Assembly (NCBI GenBank): GCA_009192285.1
Contig: WBVU01000022.1
Coordinates: 480,728-544,727, forward strand
From: Morchella semilibera
Lineage: Eukaryota > Ascomycota > Pezizomycetes > Pezizales > Morchellaceae
Direction: 5' to 3'
Length of the DNA stretch: 64,000 nucleotides
The position numbers and the translations under genes are program-made. The first letter of the stretch is position 1. The number at the start of each line of letters is the position of its first letter. Positions 1 to 13,301 of this stretch are shown piece by piece. The notes beneath the pieces are model-generated. The model made no database searches. It saw only the letters and a list, made by a program, of their open reading frames with translations, and had not been told where the DNA came from.

Positions 1-2281
1 AGTTGGCGATGCTGAGAAAAGGACACGAAGACGTGCGACCAATGCGTGGCGTAGCGCGGATCCCCGTAGTACTAGTACATGCACTGGTAGTAAGGGATGT
101 GGCGCAGGGGAATCCTTTGGGGGAGGGTTTGCGGCAAAAACTCAACAAAAAGACAAAGGTGGCGTTGAGCAGAGATTTCTGACGCACATTAGTCGGCTCG
201 GATAAAAATGCTTCCCAGTACTTCGAAGGAGTAGAACCTTCCATCGGTGTGGCTGATAAGGGGCAATTTTCCCTAGTAGTATTCAAAACTTACTACCTGG
301 TATTCTATTCTCCGTAGAAAGCTGTAGACAATTAGAGTGCCCGTCTCTAGCACGTGATCCGGGAATTTTCTACAGCCGGCATACACCAACTATCTCCGGT
401 CCGATGCTCAAGTCCGGCTTGGCATACGTATACCTTCGGCTTATAATGTATCTAGGGTCCCTAAAAGTGATGCAACGGCTTGGGATTACACTAAGTGAGG
501 CCTATGATTGATACACTGTTTACCATACATGTATATTGTTGCTTCATTAGGGTTACGGTTGGGTCGCATGTGGTTGAAATCGTGAGTGGTAAATCGAGTC
601 CTTTCCGGTACTCCTGGGTACAAGATGTATTTTTCAGGTCTCTGCATAATTTGGATTTTGTATGCATATCCGATGAGTTGGTGAGTACATGTATATACCT
701 TTCTAAATGATGGAAACTAAGGAGCTCAAGAAAACAAAATTAAGAAAAAAACTTATTGTATCAGCCGACTGAGACTCCTAACTACATGTACATAACCGTG
801 AAGTCTGTTCGACATATTTGAACGTGATAGGTACTAGTACTTACATCAGGTACATGTATCTGCGTAAGTACATTTTGTTTTACCATGATGGATGATCGGC
901 TGCGAGCTTGGCGTGTTCGTATAAATACAAGATTGATCTAAACCCCTGTAAAGGTCAAGGTGTCCCTTTTCTTGGTCTTGGGAAATCTAGCTATCCCTTA
1001 ATGCCTGTCAACAAAATTCTGCCCCTTCAAGAAAACGGATCTAGTGCGGCTTTACAGGTCCCGTCTTCACCCAATGGAAGTTTGGTTCCTCTATTTAGTA
1101 ATCGATAGATGAAGGGATAGGGTGAGATAGATAGTTGTTCGAAAGTGGCTTGCTCCTAAGCTTATAATGTAAGTTATTTTACTTGATGAGGGAAGGACCG
1201 ACTTCGATAGGGAGAGGGATATCCCACTGTGGATTTTATTGTCCGCTAATACAGAGTGGACATGCCAATCCGTCGTCTATGTAATACCGTGGGGTGCATA
1301 TATGAGTATGTCGGTTTGGGTTCCTAAGCGAAGAGCCACTCAAAACACATGTCGGTGTTATTTCCGGCGACTGTTTCAGGGCAACTTGCAAAGCAGGAAT
1401 GTTGGTAAGCTCGAGAAGCTATGGGGACGTAACTAAAATCGGCGTTTCCACAGAAACCGGGGGATCTGCCCCCCCCCATAATAGTACTAGTGTCTAGATT
1501 AGCTGTGACACACTCGCTTCTTGCGCCAGATGCCGAGCCATGCTTTGACATTGAGACATGCCTAACCTCCCACGTTCCCCAATGACAAGCAGAGTACATA
1601 CCTACATGTAACCTTTACCCTCTTTAGTCGATAGGCCTTGCGCTCAGTACAGACCACCGCACACGTTCCCGGGAGGTTCTAGGTACCAGTAGAGAATGGA
1701 TGTCGATCAGCTCAGCCCTATGTGTCTTGGAAGCTGACTCTTGGCGGTTTGATCCAGGATATTGGGTATTGAACCCGCGCTATCTTGCCCACATTCAGGA
1801 ACCGTTAGATTTCATTCCGCTCAAAACAACACATACTTGCATTCACATGTTATGACTTGCAAAGAAATTTTGGATTAAAACGGAGTATATTGGGTTCGTG
1901 TGACTAATCAGGGGTACCGCCTTAAAGCAAGGTGGAAGAATGCAAGGACTCTCCAAATGGGGTAGGAATGTTCTTCACGAAAAGTAGAATGAAGAGGACG
2001 TTGGATGCCCTTAGTAAGAACACTACGCTTTTAGATCTTCCCCAAGAGTACAACTCGCAACCACTCCTCCCGACCTTTACCCTACTCCTAACTTGTGCTC
2101 ATTATTATTGCTAGCTCTTTCGGTCCCCCGAAGAAATATAACCCTAGGTATACATCAATCGTTCTAATATCTCAAAACTGTTACCCAATTTTAGAGCTAT
2201 TTTTGTTGCAAACGCATTGCATATGCAGACAATGCGTACTCTATTTTGACATGTGCACAGGGCGGGAATAGATACCGTATT

Positions 2282-2402
2282 ATCTGAATAAATTCGTTGC
2301 GAGACAGCAGGGTTATAGGCCAACCAGAGCCCACCTTTAGGCGTCGATCTGCAAGTTTTGGTGTAAATAATCCTTGCTGCAGCGCAACGAATTTATTCAG
2401 AT
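2282..2402. repeat. Short inverted-repeat element (20-bp arms)
   Basis: The arm at 2282-2301 (ATCTGAATAAATTCGTTGCG) is the exact reverse complement of 2383-2402, with an 81-bp spacer. No coding capacity. The size and perfect arms fit a miniature inverted-repeat transposable element (MITE) or a cruciform-forming palindrome. I see no clear target-site duplication. Confidence 0.6.
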
Positions 2403-3814
2403 TTTGCGGTACTTCTAATGATTATTAATCTATCACTCTTCCGCGGGAACTTCATCACCTTATTAAACTTAGTCTTAAAGGCTCAGTCGGGAGATGGGTC
2501 AATGTACGAGACAATAAGACCACGATATGCTGTTTTAACGTAATGGAAATAGGGGGTAATACACTCGTCAAATGATACGAAAAATAGGTACTAAAGACAT
2601 CGAAGACAAAAACAACAGAACAGCTGTCCGTCGTGCTACTACCGCATCCCGGAGCGAAAGCAAACGGGCTCCGGCGAGCGTGTTGGTAGGCTATCCCATC
2701 ATGCATCTAATACATTGTTTCAGAGGGTAATGATTGATTATAGCCCAAAATCCTCAGCATCGTTCATGCTAACGTCGCGGGAACGAATTCACCCACTGGC
2801 TGGTGAAGGCCACTCACCAATGGGGGGGTACGGCAGCAATGTTACGGCAGAACTTAACAAAGAACCCTGGATTCTCGAGGTTGCCGACTTAGGTTATCAA
2901 CTTAAAGTCCTTCTTTGGTTCCACGTATACTAAAACATATTTCATTGCTCAGAGTAAACTCCGTAAGCTATAGAGTGATCACACACACCACAGCTGGTTT
3001 CACAGACGCTCCTATACCCTGGCCAGAGTCATAAACTGAGCTCTTCAGATGTGGCATTTGGACGGGAATCACTTGCAGGCTGCGGTATTGATGGTGTTGC
3101 TTGATGGTGTTGCCTAAATAGGAAGGCCTTGCAAGGCCCCGGCCCCACTAACATACATCTCGAACGCTAAGTCTAAACTTGCCTAAGTATTTAAATGGGC
3201 TCTCTATGGTCGGCGGGGAACTAGTCGCCAGCGTATGGTAGTCTCAGGATTTAGATCTCGGAAATTGTAACGTGAACCTTATTTATAGCTTGTGCCTTTT
3301 CCGCGTTCGTAGACTTAATATTATTATGGTATCATATTTACTAATATTTTTACATTCAATTTAAACCTGATCTAACTCTATATATCTGTTCTTCTGGCCG
3401 TGGTATTGTGTAATTGCGTGGCTTATGTTCGACTCAACACAGGCGATATTTAGCTACATGCATAAATATACTAAGCCCGCCACTATGACTCTAATTTGCA
3501 GGCAATGTGATAAGACCCCCAGAATATCTAATATCAAAAGGGTGGCAGATAATCCCCGAGCTCCGACAGTTGTTTTATAATGTAAAGGATAAGTATTGAG
3601 AGACCTAGTAGCTGGTCTCAGGTCCGGGGGATCGGGGGTGCCCTTAGTAAGCCTAGAAATTAAAAATTGACATTTTGCCGTATTGTGTATTAAATCCACC
3701 CATTCTTCACTAAGAGCTATATGTATTTTCATGTTATATAGGAAGGAGTTCTGGGTTCCTAAAACGGCCGAAGAACGGCTTTACCTAGTTTTTTGATTGT
3801 TTCTGTTCACAGCT

Positions 3815-3886
3815 TATCACTCGATCATGCTGGATCACTCGGTTCATGAGTCATCACTCGGTTTTCCTTTTTCTTGTATCACTCGG
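3815..3886. repeat. ATCACTCG direct repeats (4 copies)
   Basis: Four copies of ATCACTCG begin near 3816, 3834, 3853 and 3878, the first three 18-19 bp apart. A related cluster with the same spacing occurs near 50175. Function unknown; it may be a repeat remnant or a binding-site array. Confidence 0.6.
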
Positions 3887-4739
3887 TTACAGTGTATCCT
3901 TTGATTTAAACTGAGTTTCCCCGGACTTATTTATAAATGAAATTGCCTGTAGGAGTCCCGCGATGAGGAGATTACGCTAGCATCCGCTTCCGTGCTTATT
4001 ATTTGTAGTTTCCATTTGTTGTTATTAAATCTATTTCACGGTATTTGTTTAGATCCCTTTATTTAGTAGCGTAGCTAAAAAAAAAAAAAAAAAGAAAAAA
4101 AAAAACTAACTTGAGATGGAGGGGATTAAGGGCCTGATCGAATTTAATTTGTGAACAACAATATATCGATAGCTGCTTGGCTTTGGGGTGCTTGGTTGGG
4201 TCGGGCCAAGCTTGAGTTTCCGCTGACTGAAGATAATAGTAGTCTCATATTCCGCGCGGCCACTTCTTAGATGGTTATGTCCGGGACAAAACTAACATAG
4301 CTGTTGAGCACGTGCAATCAGGTCAGACTAGGCTGTTGTTGCATGCTGGTATATACTGTTAATTCATTCATTGTGTGGGGCTAGGGCTAGGCTGGATTAA
4401 GATTTCATGATTCTTGATAAGAGATATATATACATGGATCGGGGGGGTTCGGCTCAGCTTGCCCTGGACGGTCGGATTATCTGAACGGGCTGGACAAGCT
4501 GCCTCCTAAGGATATAGGCTGCTGCGGATTATATTATATTCTCCTAACTTGTATAATCCAGAATCTATGAAACTGCCGGCGGTGGCTATATATATATAAC
4601 GCGCGTCCCTATAGTTGAGTAAATATATGAAAATAGAAACCTGTTTTTACTTATGATATTAATTATAGCTAAAGATATTAATATTTTGAACGCGACTAAG
4701 TCTGCATACCAACCGAATACCGCATGAGGCATGGGGAGT

Positions 4740-5060
4740 AAATATATAGGTCGGTAATAATTTTACCAACGGAAGTAAATTTTTTTACCGTAGTGCACTG
4801 GTGAAAATAATACTAGTATTTCACCTTATAATGCTAGTTTTGTGGTGAGGCGTAGACTCCTTTGACAAAAGGGGTCATATAATGGCAATATATATGAACG
4901 CTTTCCACCAGTGGGAAACTTTCATAAGTTTTGGCATAGCATTGATCATATTGAGTGATAACTCATACTGCATGCATGCAATAAGTTTTGACATTAATGA
5001 TTGAACATAGTATAGCACAGCATAAAGACTAAAATTCAGTTCAGATAACGAGTAGCATAG
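4740..5060. repeat. Dispersed repeat, diverged copy of 57.45-57.80 kb element
   Basis: This AT-rich stretch shares ordered blocks with 57.45-57.73 kb: a CATATAATGGC/TATATAATGCC block, then CACCAGTGGGAAAC/CACCGGTGGGAAAC, CTTCATAAGTTTT and AGCACAGCATAAAGACT/AGCGCAGCGTAAAGACT. Order and orientation are the same. The copies are diverged and non-coding, which fits an old short transposon family. The ends of this copy are not clear to me. Confidence 0.55.
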
Positions 5061-5324
5061 TGCCCTATAGACCCTCACCCGGAGATACCCACTAGGCCGA
5101 CCGCGCAGCTGTTTCTCAGCGCTTCCATATATATCATGACGTTTCATGCTTTTTCCCGTTAGCCTAATACTCATGCTATTTGTCACATTAAATTGGACTG
5201 CCTTATAAGTAATAACAGCCTCCCTTGGAGGCCTACTACTCTGTTCTGTGGCATAGAAAACAATCTAATACCTACTCATCAACCAGTTCCTTCGTGCAGC
5301 TCTATTACTACTATTCGAAAGTAA

Positions 5325-7221
5325 ATGTCTTTAAAATTAGAGAGCCCTACGTTATCACCCAATCGACAGAACGACATTCCTAAAGAAGGCGAGATTGAGC
5401 CCACTTGGCATGACGATATCTCGGGGTTATTTAGCGCGCCCTATTGGCTTCCACACGACACCCGTGAGTTGGTAGGAACTGAATGGATTAACATGATGAA
5501 ATTCTGGGGCCCAACAGATCTTTCAAGCTATGAAGATGTCAGGAAAACAGCCATATCAATTTACCAACACTGTCGGTCAAAGGCCATGCCGCTTACGAAC
5601 GACCCCTCTCAATATTTTCCCGAAGAGGCTCTCGAGATGATTCGGCATTGGGTAAATCAAGGCTACAGGAAAATATGCGCAGATCCTTTTGTCCGTGAGA
5701 ATATTATTCCAGAATCTCAAGACCCGCCGCCAGCATTGTTGAGGATCCGAAAGGATATTAGGAATTTAACGCCAGAAGAATTGCAGACATACCGGGTTAA
5801 ACTCGACGATATACTTGGTGTTGGCAACGTTAACTCTAAGTGGCAAGAATTGGGATTTCTGCGTAAGCTTTTCAACCAGAATAGTATTGATACCAGTCCA
5901 CGGCCATGTGATAACATTCTGGATAGATGCAAATTGGTGCTTGCACTATCAAGAGGCCACCTTTCTATGGCACAGGGCGTACCTTCGCTACGTTGAAGAA
6001 CTAATTGACTTTGCTATTCCTTACTGGAACGGGCTTGCAGCGGAAGCTAAGGATCCGAACTCGGAATATTCCGGGCTGCCGAAGGAATTCTGCGACAAAA
6101 AATACGAACACCCAACGAAAGGGACGAGGCCAAATCCTCTAAGATATGCGTTGGCCCTGATTGATGACCTGGATTCCGGAAACCACAGATTTATAGAAAG
6201 AGATCCTATACTGTATTCAAGAGAATCTGGTAAAGAGTGGAGTCGCAAAGTGAGGATGTTTGAGCTTTACCAGGAACAAATCGGGTTCTCTTTGCAACAA
6301 GATATATTCAGTCAACCCATGAATGTAATGGAAGGGCAAGGGTTTCCCTATGGAACCCCTTGGGCAAATATCCACGAGTTTGGCGAGGAGCAACCAGACG
6401 AAGACTACCCTTATCGGGCAGACTTTGACGGACTGTTGGAACAGCCTCATGACAGCATTCACGGATGGGTCGGCCCTGATATGGTTAGTGATATTTTCAT
6501 AGAAAAAGCAATCGACTAAGTCTTCCGAGTCATTAATTATAGATAGGCCAATAATTCCTTTAGCGGGTTCGATCCTGTGTTTCTAAGCTTTCATGCAAAT
6601 ATTGACCGAATTATCGAAATATTTCTCCGGTCTCGGCGTGGGCTTACCTTCACATCAACCTTTCCCCTTCGCCCTTTTGTCAACCAAGCTCGCGAATTGA
6701 GGTACCCAGACCCACGCGAATATATCTATACGACCATTGGAGATATGGTCAAAGATACAAGAACTATTGAGTATATTTTTGCCCCACCGGCCTCGCCCGA
6801 CCAAGCCCATCTTTTACCATCTGTTAAGAATGATCGGGGGTCAAAAGAAACACCATACGTTATTTTCAGGAATGTCCGATGCAATGATAGAGGCTTTCAC
6901 GTTGACATTTTTACTCCCTCAGCGACATCACTTGAACCAGACCCAACGCAGAACCCCGACTATATTGGACGAGACACCAGACTGGGCATGGGTCCCGGGA
7001 GTAGCGGGAAAGGGCCGGAAAATACGGATAGGTGTGTAAAGGAAGGTGTAACAAGAATTCTAGACGCTGCGAAATTTAGGGAGGTATTGGAGAAAGATAC
7101 TACAAATGGGACATGCTTAAAGCAGGTTGTTACCAGTTTGGGGACGGGTGGTGTAGTGCCTGAAGAGGTGTGGAAGTTGTGGGGCGGGTTTCAGGCAGAA
7201 TTAGTATGGGGGAAACTTTGA
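5325..7221 (+). CDS. Tyrosinase (type-3 copper monooxygenase)
   Basis: Predicted exons are 5325-5862, 5927-6483 and 6547-7221, giving 589 residues. The introns (64 and 63 bp) start GTAAGC and GTTAGT and end TAG. Tyrosinases hydroxylate monophenols and oxidise diphenols to quinones, usually for melanin. Copper A ligands would be His180, His186 and His195 (HANWCLH then TFLWHR). Copper B ligands would be His354, His358 and His381 (PHDSIHGW, then SFHAN). Splicing the second intron rebuilds GPDMANNSFSGFDPVFLSFHAN, the copper-B consensus as I recall it. The apparent frame change near 5.86-5.93 kb is therefore an intron, not a frameshift. There is no signal peptide, so the enzyme is probably intracellular; about 180 residues precede the copper domain, as in long-N-terminus fungal tyrosinases. 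The gene stands alone, more than 4 kb from the next gene. Confidence 0.9.
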
Positions 7222-7296
7222 CCAGTTGGGCGTTAATTGGTATATCCATACACTGCTGAATCCTTCATACTCTTTGGTTGGTTTATCCGTTTGAAA

Positions 7297-7302
7297 AATA
7301 AA
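7297..7302 (+). terminator. Candidate poly(A) signal of tyrosinase gene
   Basis: AATAAA lies about 76 bp after the tyrosinase stop codon, at a usual distance for a polyadenylation signal. Fungal signals are degenerate, so this is only a candidate. Confidence 0.35.
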
Positions 7303-10300
7303 GACGGAGATGGTATGCATATATGTTTTGGAACCGTCCGAAGTTCGGTGGTATGCTTTCCTGACCAAAGGTGAGTACTAGCGAATATAACTCTGGTTGA
7401 TTATTTTTTTCTGTGGCTAAACCTGGCCGTCACTCATCCCCGAAGTGCTACCGAGATGAAGAGGGTGTGATACATATCGAAGCTAAATAAAAAAGGGGAG
7501 GAATTTGCAGCTCAATTGTACGCATGAGAGAGGAGAAATGCCAGTCGTTATATACGAGTTTTGAAAGTCCTAGGTTAAACATTTCATGAAATATTTCTGG
7601 ACAAGCTACCTGTAAATATAACAGCTTAAATTGCTCGCTGAAATTATATTTATATCGGGCTCATGTAGAATTAGCGCATACAGAAGACCAACTCAGAGCA
7701 TAGCACATGTCTTAATATAAGAGAAGATCAAACTCTTCACCAATGTAATTCGAGAAATAGCTTCGAAGTCAGGAGCATTAGGGCAGGCCTGCCACACCTG
7801 CCTTATCTACAAGAAGAGTATTCGGATGCCTTTGCCATAGGAGAAATGATCTAGCCGTGATCAGGAAATGTATATGAGAACGTCAACGATGATCATGAAG
7901 CGGGACGGAGGGGTCTAGAAAAATGAAATTACTTCCCAAAGTTACATGTTATTTTTTTGACTAGTCACTACATGTACTTGGGCGTTTAGTAAAAGGTCGT
8001 GAAAACTGGTGTTGCAACGGGGCAATTTTTCACGACCTTTTACTGAATTAACGCCTAAGTAAATTACTCTAATTATTTGAATGTCTTCTCGAGCCCATGA
8101 TTCTTGTCTAGCATGACTATAGGACTTGAAGTATCGGGCAAAAGATATCGTGGTTAGTTATAAAGGAAGGTGCATACATGTAGTATATAGGAAGAAAGAT
8201 GATAGCGAGAACATTCCCGTTATTCACACGTGCACTGCAGACAAACAACTGCTTAATGAAATAATCTATCGGTCGATCAACGGGCAATAAATAATCTAGA
8301 ATTGATTTCATGGCCATACCTCCACTCGATCACTCAACAACTTGCTCGAAAAACTTGTGGAAACACAGATTATAGTACTCGGAATATTAATGGTATCCTG
8401 AGATTCAGCTAATCTAATCAGATCATGTTTCGAAATGACTAATCCCAATCCAAACCCAAACTAAAGACGGACACTACATGTAGTAGCCGCACTCCCGCTG
8501 CAGGTGAATCTTAAAAACTGCACTTTGCTGATTGTTTCTCAAAAAGGTGCAGGAACAGCGTGATAGGACCGTGACCGTGACCCTAGGTCATAGAGTCTGT
8601 ATGTATGTATGAAGTAAGTGTACCAACAATGTACATCTTTGTGAGTTGTTCAAATATTTACATTTACGTACACAGACAGGCCAAAGATCCGAGCCGTGTA
8701 AAGAAATATCTCCGAGCCGTACACATGTAACGCAGGGTACATCTAGACAAGTGGTTGCAACTTGCCATCACCTCGCCTCTTCCACCACTGGCCAGCGTGC
8801 ATCGAAGCGAGGCCAAATGCGAAGATCGAAAACACATAATATCGCAGTATGGGAATTGGGAGTTTATATTATACATCCAGGTGTTCTTTCTATTAATACT
8901 AGCTATAGTAGCTGAGTTGTTGTGGCTGCCTATCATTGGTAATGAGTAACATGTAGAAGAAAATAGATTTATTGCACTTCCTTCTGATCCTGGTGATGAT
9001 CCACATAAATGAATGAATGTGAGAACAGGTAACGCATCTCGGGAGAGGGCCAGTGATTGTCGTCAATGTTGTCGAAATAAGCTTTTTCTAGCCAATATCC
9101 CGTTCAACTTTGTCGCATGTAGGCACACTAGAGGCCATGATTTGTGAATATGTATTTGGTGTAGAACACAATCGCTTAGAAATTGGGATATATTGAATTG
9201 ATTGATACCTAAGGAAGTATGTATATAGCAGACCATTAGCAAGTTAGATCCATGATCGATATTGTCCGGGGAAATTAACGTGGTCGTATATTTCATCCTG
9301 AGGTTAAGCGGGGTTCTTTCTCTAGCTCTCTTATCAATGTCCAACAAGCTGACCGTCCTCATATCTGACACCAGTCCGGGTACTGATACTGGGTTAGGGT
9401 TTTTTCAATAATGGTCTCTACATGTACTTACATACATGTAGTGTCGCACAGCTAGGGTATGATGTATGATATACATGTATATGTGGACTAAGGCTTAAAG
9501 CTTGTTTCGACACCTACACTTATGTAGGGTACACAACCGTATGAGGCACTAAGATTATGAATGAAACGGTCTACCCCGCCTCAACTCCATCCAACTCCTG
9601 AGGGTTTTGTTCTGACTACATATATCCATCAGAACTAACATCAACTTCACACCGCCCAACCATGATCTAAATCACAAGAAGAGATTCCGCCTGAAATACA
9701 TGTACAGTCCCGGGCTTGTACATCGGTGATAACGGGGTCTCCACTCATTATCGCACCAATTGCAACCCATTTTTAAGGAATTCCGCCTGGCTTGATGTAA
9801 CGAGGAATCAAATATTCAACTGAGCTACATGCAGCGTACTGCTAACTATGTAGTAGTGAGTGACTTCTTTTCAATACTCACCCATCATAATGATCAGCCG
9901 GGCCCCGGAGCTAAGCTTTTCTCCGTATTATCCGCTTGATCATCAGCTCACACTTCCTGATCTAACATCGGACAGTACAGCGACGGTTCTCTCCGCTTGA
10001 TTGTGAGCCCACTCTACCACCAATTTCCTGATCAAACATCGGACAGTATGGCGAAGGTTTTCCCCACCACCGAATTACCACCGAAGATTTACCGAGTTCT
10101 TTCAAAAAACGGCGCTGTGGAGAAGTGCGGGGACCCGAGACATGCATACATCACTCGTCCCGTCCATAGAAAGGTTTAGCAGCTCAGGTTTCTAGTGTAA
10201 TCGATTATCTCAGAATATGGAATGGTGTTTTGTGGTCTATGATTATTAACAATACGGATTAGGTTGGTAGCACACAGAAATCCACACATGGATCGAAAGT

Positions 10301-11540
10301 TGATTATCCGATGGATAATCAAGATTTTGTAGGACTTGGGCTAGTAACTGCTATGTGTATCCCCTCTACTCTATTGTGGAACCAGGAGGGGGTATATTCC
10401 GTCGATGATAGGGGGCGTGCATAACGAGAGAATATTAAATAAAGTTAGCCAGACGGTCAATATATTACCTCCAAGGTATTATAACTTCTATACACGCGTC
10501 TTGATTAATTCTCCGAATGGGCTGACCGATGGTAATATAGAGACGCCTATGCGGTTCTTGGCTTCGTGTGGCCATATAGACATTCAGGCAAGAAAATAAA
10601 GTAAGGTACAGGTATTAATGCAGCGCAGGGACTAGAGGTGTAACTTGTATTTTTAGGAGCTGTCACTGCGCGTTTAGTTTTGACTTTGTGGGATACATGA
10701 TGGTATATCCTCTAAGCTGTTTATTAGCACTAGAACATGAATGCGTACGTATATCGATGATTAGACTGTGATTATATTATGTTGCTGAGAATTGAGTTCA
10801 TAGATGCTATTCGTATCATAGGGCGGCATGCAAAATGAGGGAGAGTCGCTCATAACTAGTTGTAGGTATGTAAGTGTATACTATCTCATAGCTCGTACCA
10901 CATTAATAACTAATTCAAATAGCCGCAACGCCTAATAAGCGCTAGCATATATCCCACCAGTTAGTAGTATGCGTATACTCTTGTGAATTCATTTACGCAT
11001 CCTAAACGCTAATCCAAAGTCACCAATTGTAAGGTATACTCTACATCACAATATAAACAGCGGCGATTTGAATGGGCTACTCTTACATTAATCCTCAAAT
11101 GATTACCCCCCTCCCCCTCCCCCGAAATCACGTACGCGAGCTTCTTTAACTAGGAGCTAACTGGGTCTGCGTCAATAGGCTACTTAATGTTATGACCGAT
11201 TAATTTCAATATTAATTGCGCTCTTTTCTATCCTTGTCCCTGCTCTAGGAAAATTGTCTAACCAATTCAAGTGGTACTATAAGACTACCCCGGAATCATT
11301 TCTCGGTACCTGCCTCAATTCTACTCTAAACACCCCAGATCCGCATATATGCGCGGGGTAAACGGGATATCATATCATTTCCAGATCTATAAACGGTAGA
11401 ATAAACTCTGCAGGTTCTATGATAGAAACCCGCAGGTTCCATAGGCATAAACCATATCCCGGATAACTGCCGCATTTTTCCGCCTTTGTCCACTCGTTTA
11501 GCCCCCCAAAATCGAACCTGGGTTTTGAGGACAGGAAATT
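7303..11540. other. Gene-free spacer between tyrosinase and alpha-galactosidase
   Basis: Only short, unrecognisable open frames occur here. The stretch contains one inverted-repeat element near 7976-8060 (separate entry) and several TACATGTA palindromes (near 7970, 8178, 8475, 9420, 9434 and 9710). I see no RNA gene or regulatory site I can defend. Confidence 0.55.
7976..8060. repeat. Inverted-repeat mini-element (foldback)
   Basis: The arm at about 7976-8005 (ACTTGGGCGTTT, then AGTAAAAGGTCGTGAAAA) is mirrored at 8027-8060 (TTTTCACGACCTTTTACT, then AACGCCTAAGT). The inner 18 bp pair perfectly, and the outer 12 bp pair with one mismatch and a 4-nt bulge. The loop is about 21 bp. A diverged half copy, ACGACCTTTTACCGAATGTCTAAGTAAA in two blocks, is at 52.73-52.76 kb, so this is a repeat family and not a gene-specific hairpin. 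Confidence 0.65.
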
Positions 11541-11543
11541 TGG

Positions 11544-11550
11544 TATAAAA
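11544..11550 (+). promoter_or_regulatory. TATA box of alpha-galactosidase gene
   Basis: TATAAAA lies 78 bp upstream of the start codon at 11628, a normal distance for a fungal TATA element with a short leader. Assigned by sequence and position only. Confidence 0.55.
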
Positions 11551-11627
11551 GGATCACTATACCTCACCTCAATTGCAATCAACTCTCTACTCTACCTTCC
11601 ACCGCATAGTATTCACAGTATAGAACA

Positions 11628-13301
11628 ATGCGCTCTTCTACTATGAGATCCAGCACCCTCCTTGCCCTCACGGCGCATGTCCTCACTGCTGCAGCTCTTG
11701 TAAACAAGGATGGAAAGACTGGGAAGCTTCCAGCATTGGGATTCAACTCATGGAACGCCTTCCGCTGCGATATCCATGAAGACAAGTTCCTTGTATGTTG
11801 TTTCCCACCCACCACATCTCCCTCCCTTCAACAGCTAATCCCATGTATACAGGTCGCAGCACAGGAGATCATAGATTTGGGTCTCAAAGAGGCCGGCTAT
11901 GAGTACATCAACATCGACGATTGTTGGTCGCTCCTTTCCCGCGATAACGTCACAAAGCGCATCCAACCCGATCTCTCAAAGTTCCCCGATGGCATTAGCG
12001 GGACCGCCGATAAAGTCCACGCGCTCGGCCTCAAGTTCGGTATCTACTCTGATGCCGGAGATCTCACCTGTGCTGGGTACCCCGGGTCCCTTGGCTATGA
12101 GGAGATTGACGCCGAGACATGGGATGAATGGGGCATTGACTGTAAGTTGATTGTCTAGCTGATTGGTGTGCGTGCGCGAGTAAGCGCTAATGGTTATGGG
12201 CGGGAACAGATCTGAAATACGATAACTGTAACGTCCCTAAAAACTGGACAGATGAGTACCAGTACTGGCCCGAGTACTGGTACGGCGACCATGAGGACCA
12301 GGTCGGCGGCATTCCCGCCCCGGATGGTTACGACTGGTCGACTTCCAAGACGGCGGAGCGCTACAACCGCATGCGCGATGCATTGCTAGACCAATCGCGC
12401 ACGTTTCTGTATTCACTGTGCAACTGGGGACACTCGCACGTTGAGCAATGGGGTAACCAGACGGGGCAGAGTTGGCGTATGTGGGGAGACATTATCCCTG
12501 TTTGGCAAGGAAGAGTTGATTATTCCTGGGGTTTTAGTAGGTTTCTCTTCTTGCCATGCAACTTGGAGCACATAGAGGGTTTGGGTGGTCTTAAAACTAA
12601 CTATCGAGGATAGTGCCCATTATTAACCATGGCATCTTCTTTTTGGAGTGGAGCGACTTTTGGGGTCATAATGACCTTGACATGCTGGAAGTTGGGAACG
12701 GAAACCTGACGGCCGAGGAGACACGAAGCCACTTCGGTATCTGGGCAGCCCTCAAATCGCCGCTCCTCATCGGCACCCCAGTAAGCGTTCCTCCTCTACC
12801 AAGTCTACCACGAATACTAACCACCTACAGCTTGACGTTATCTCAGAAGAAGATCTCACTGTCCTGAAGAACTGGGAGATCCTCGCCTTCAACCAAGACG
12901 AGACCTGGGGAGCCCCCGCCCTCCCCTACAAGTGGGGAATCAATCCTGCATGGACATGGAACCAGACACACCCCGCTGAGTACTACAGCGGTGGCTCTGA
13001 GCGCGGTATCCATGTCTTTATGATGAACACTCTCAACCAGACCGTGACCAAGAGCGCCATCTGGGGCGAGATTCCCGGTCTCAAGGCAGGAAAGAAGTAT
13101 GATGTGAGAGATATGTGGACACATAAGAAGCTCGGTAGCTTCCAGAAAAAGATTGACGTGAAGCTCGCCGCTCATGATACGGCTGCATTGTTGATTACTG
13201 AGGTTGGCGGTAAGCACCCGCTCCCCAACCCGGCGGCGTTGCCAAAGCCGAAGATCTATGAGACGAAGCCGAAGAGGTGGTTGTCACCCGAGCTGCTTTA
13301 G
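11628..13301 (+). CDS. Secreted alpha-galactosidase, glycoside hydrolase family 27
   Basis: Predicted exons are 11628-11792, 11853-12141, 12210-12536, 12614-12780 and 12831-13301, giving 472 residues. The four introns (60, 68, 77 and 50 bp) are GT-AG. The first is a multiple of three with no stop, so it can be misread as coding. The enzyme releases terminal alpha-linked galactose from oligosaccharides and galactomannans. Residues 1 to about 24 form a signal peptide. The GH27 core follows: [23 protein letters not shown], the nucleophile Asp156 in YLKYDNC, the acid/base Asp245 in WRMWGD, then [14 protein letters not shown]. The [18 protein letters not shown] segment resembles the Aspergillus AglB branch. 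Several Asn-X-Thr sites suggest glycosylation. A TATA box lies 78 bp upstream. All active-site motifs are intact. Confidence 0.93.

Larger units (their letters stand above)
1..5324. other. Gene-free region with scattered small repeats
   Basis: I find no convincing gene here. The open frames are at most about 100 codons, overlap one another on both strands and match no family I know. The region holds a 20-bp inverted-repeat element near 2.28-2.40 kb, a set of ATCACTCG direct repeats near 3.8 kb, an A-rich run at 4078-4104 and a dispersed repeat at about 4.74-5.06 kb, each listed separately. The palindrome TACATGTA recurs (for example near 525, 686, 785, 850 and 1605). Confidence 0.6.

Noticed and set aside
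5815-5996. Apparent frameshift in the tyrosinase
   Set aside because: A 64-bp GTAAGC...TAG intron joins the two frames and restores the conserved copper-A block exactly.
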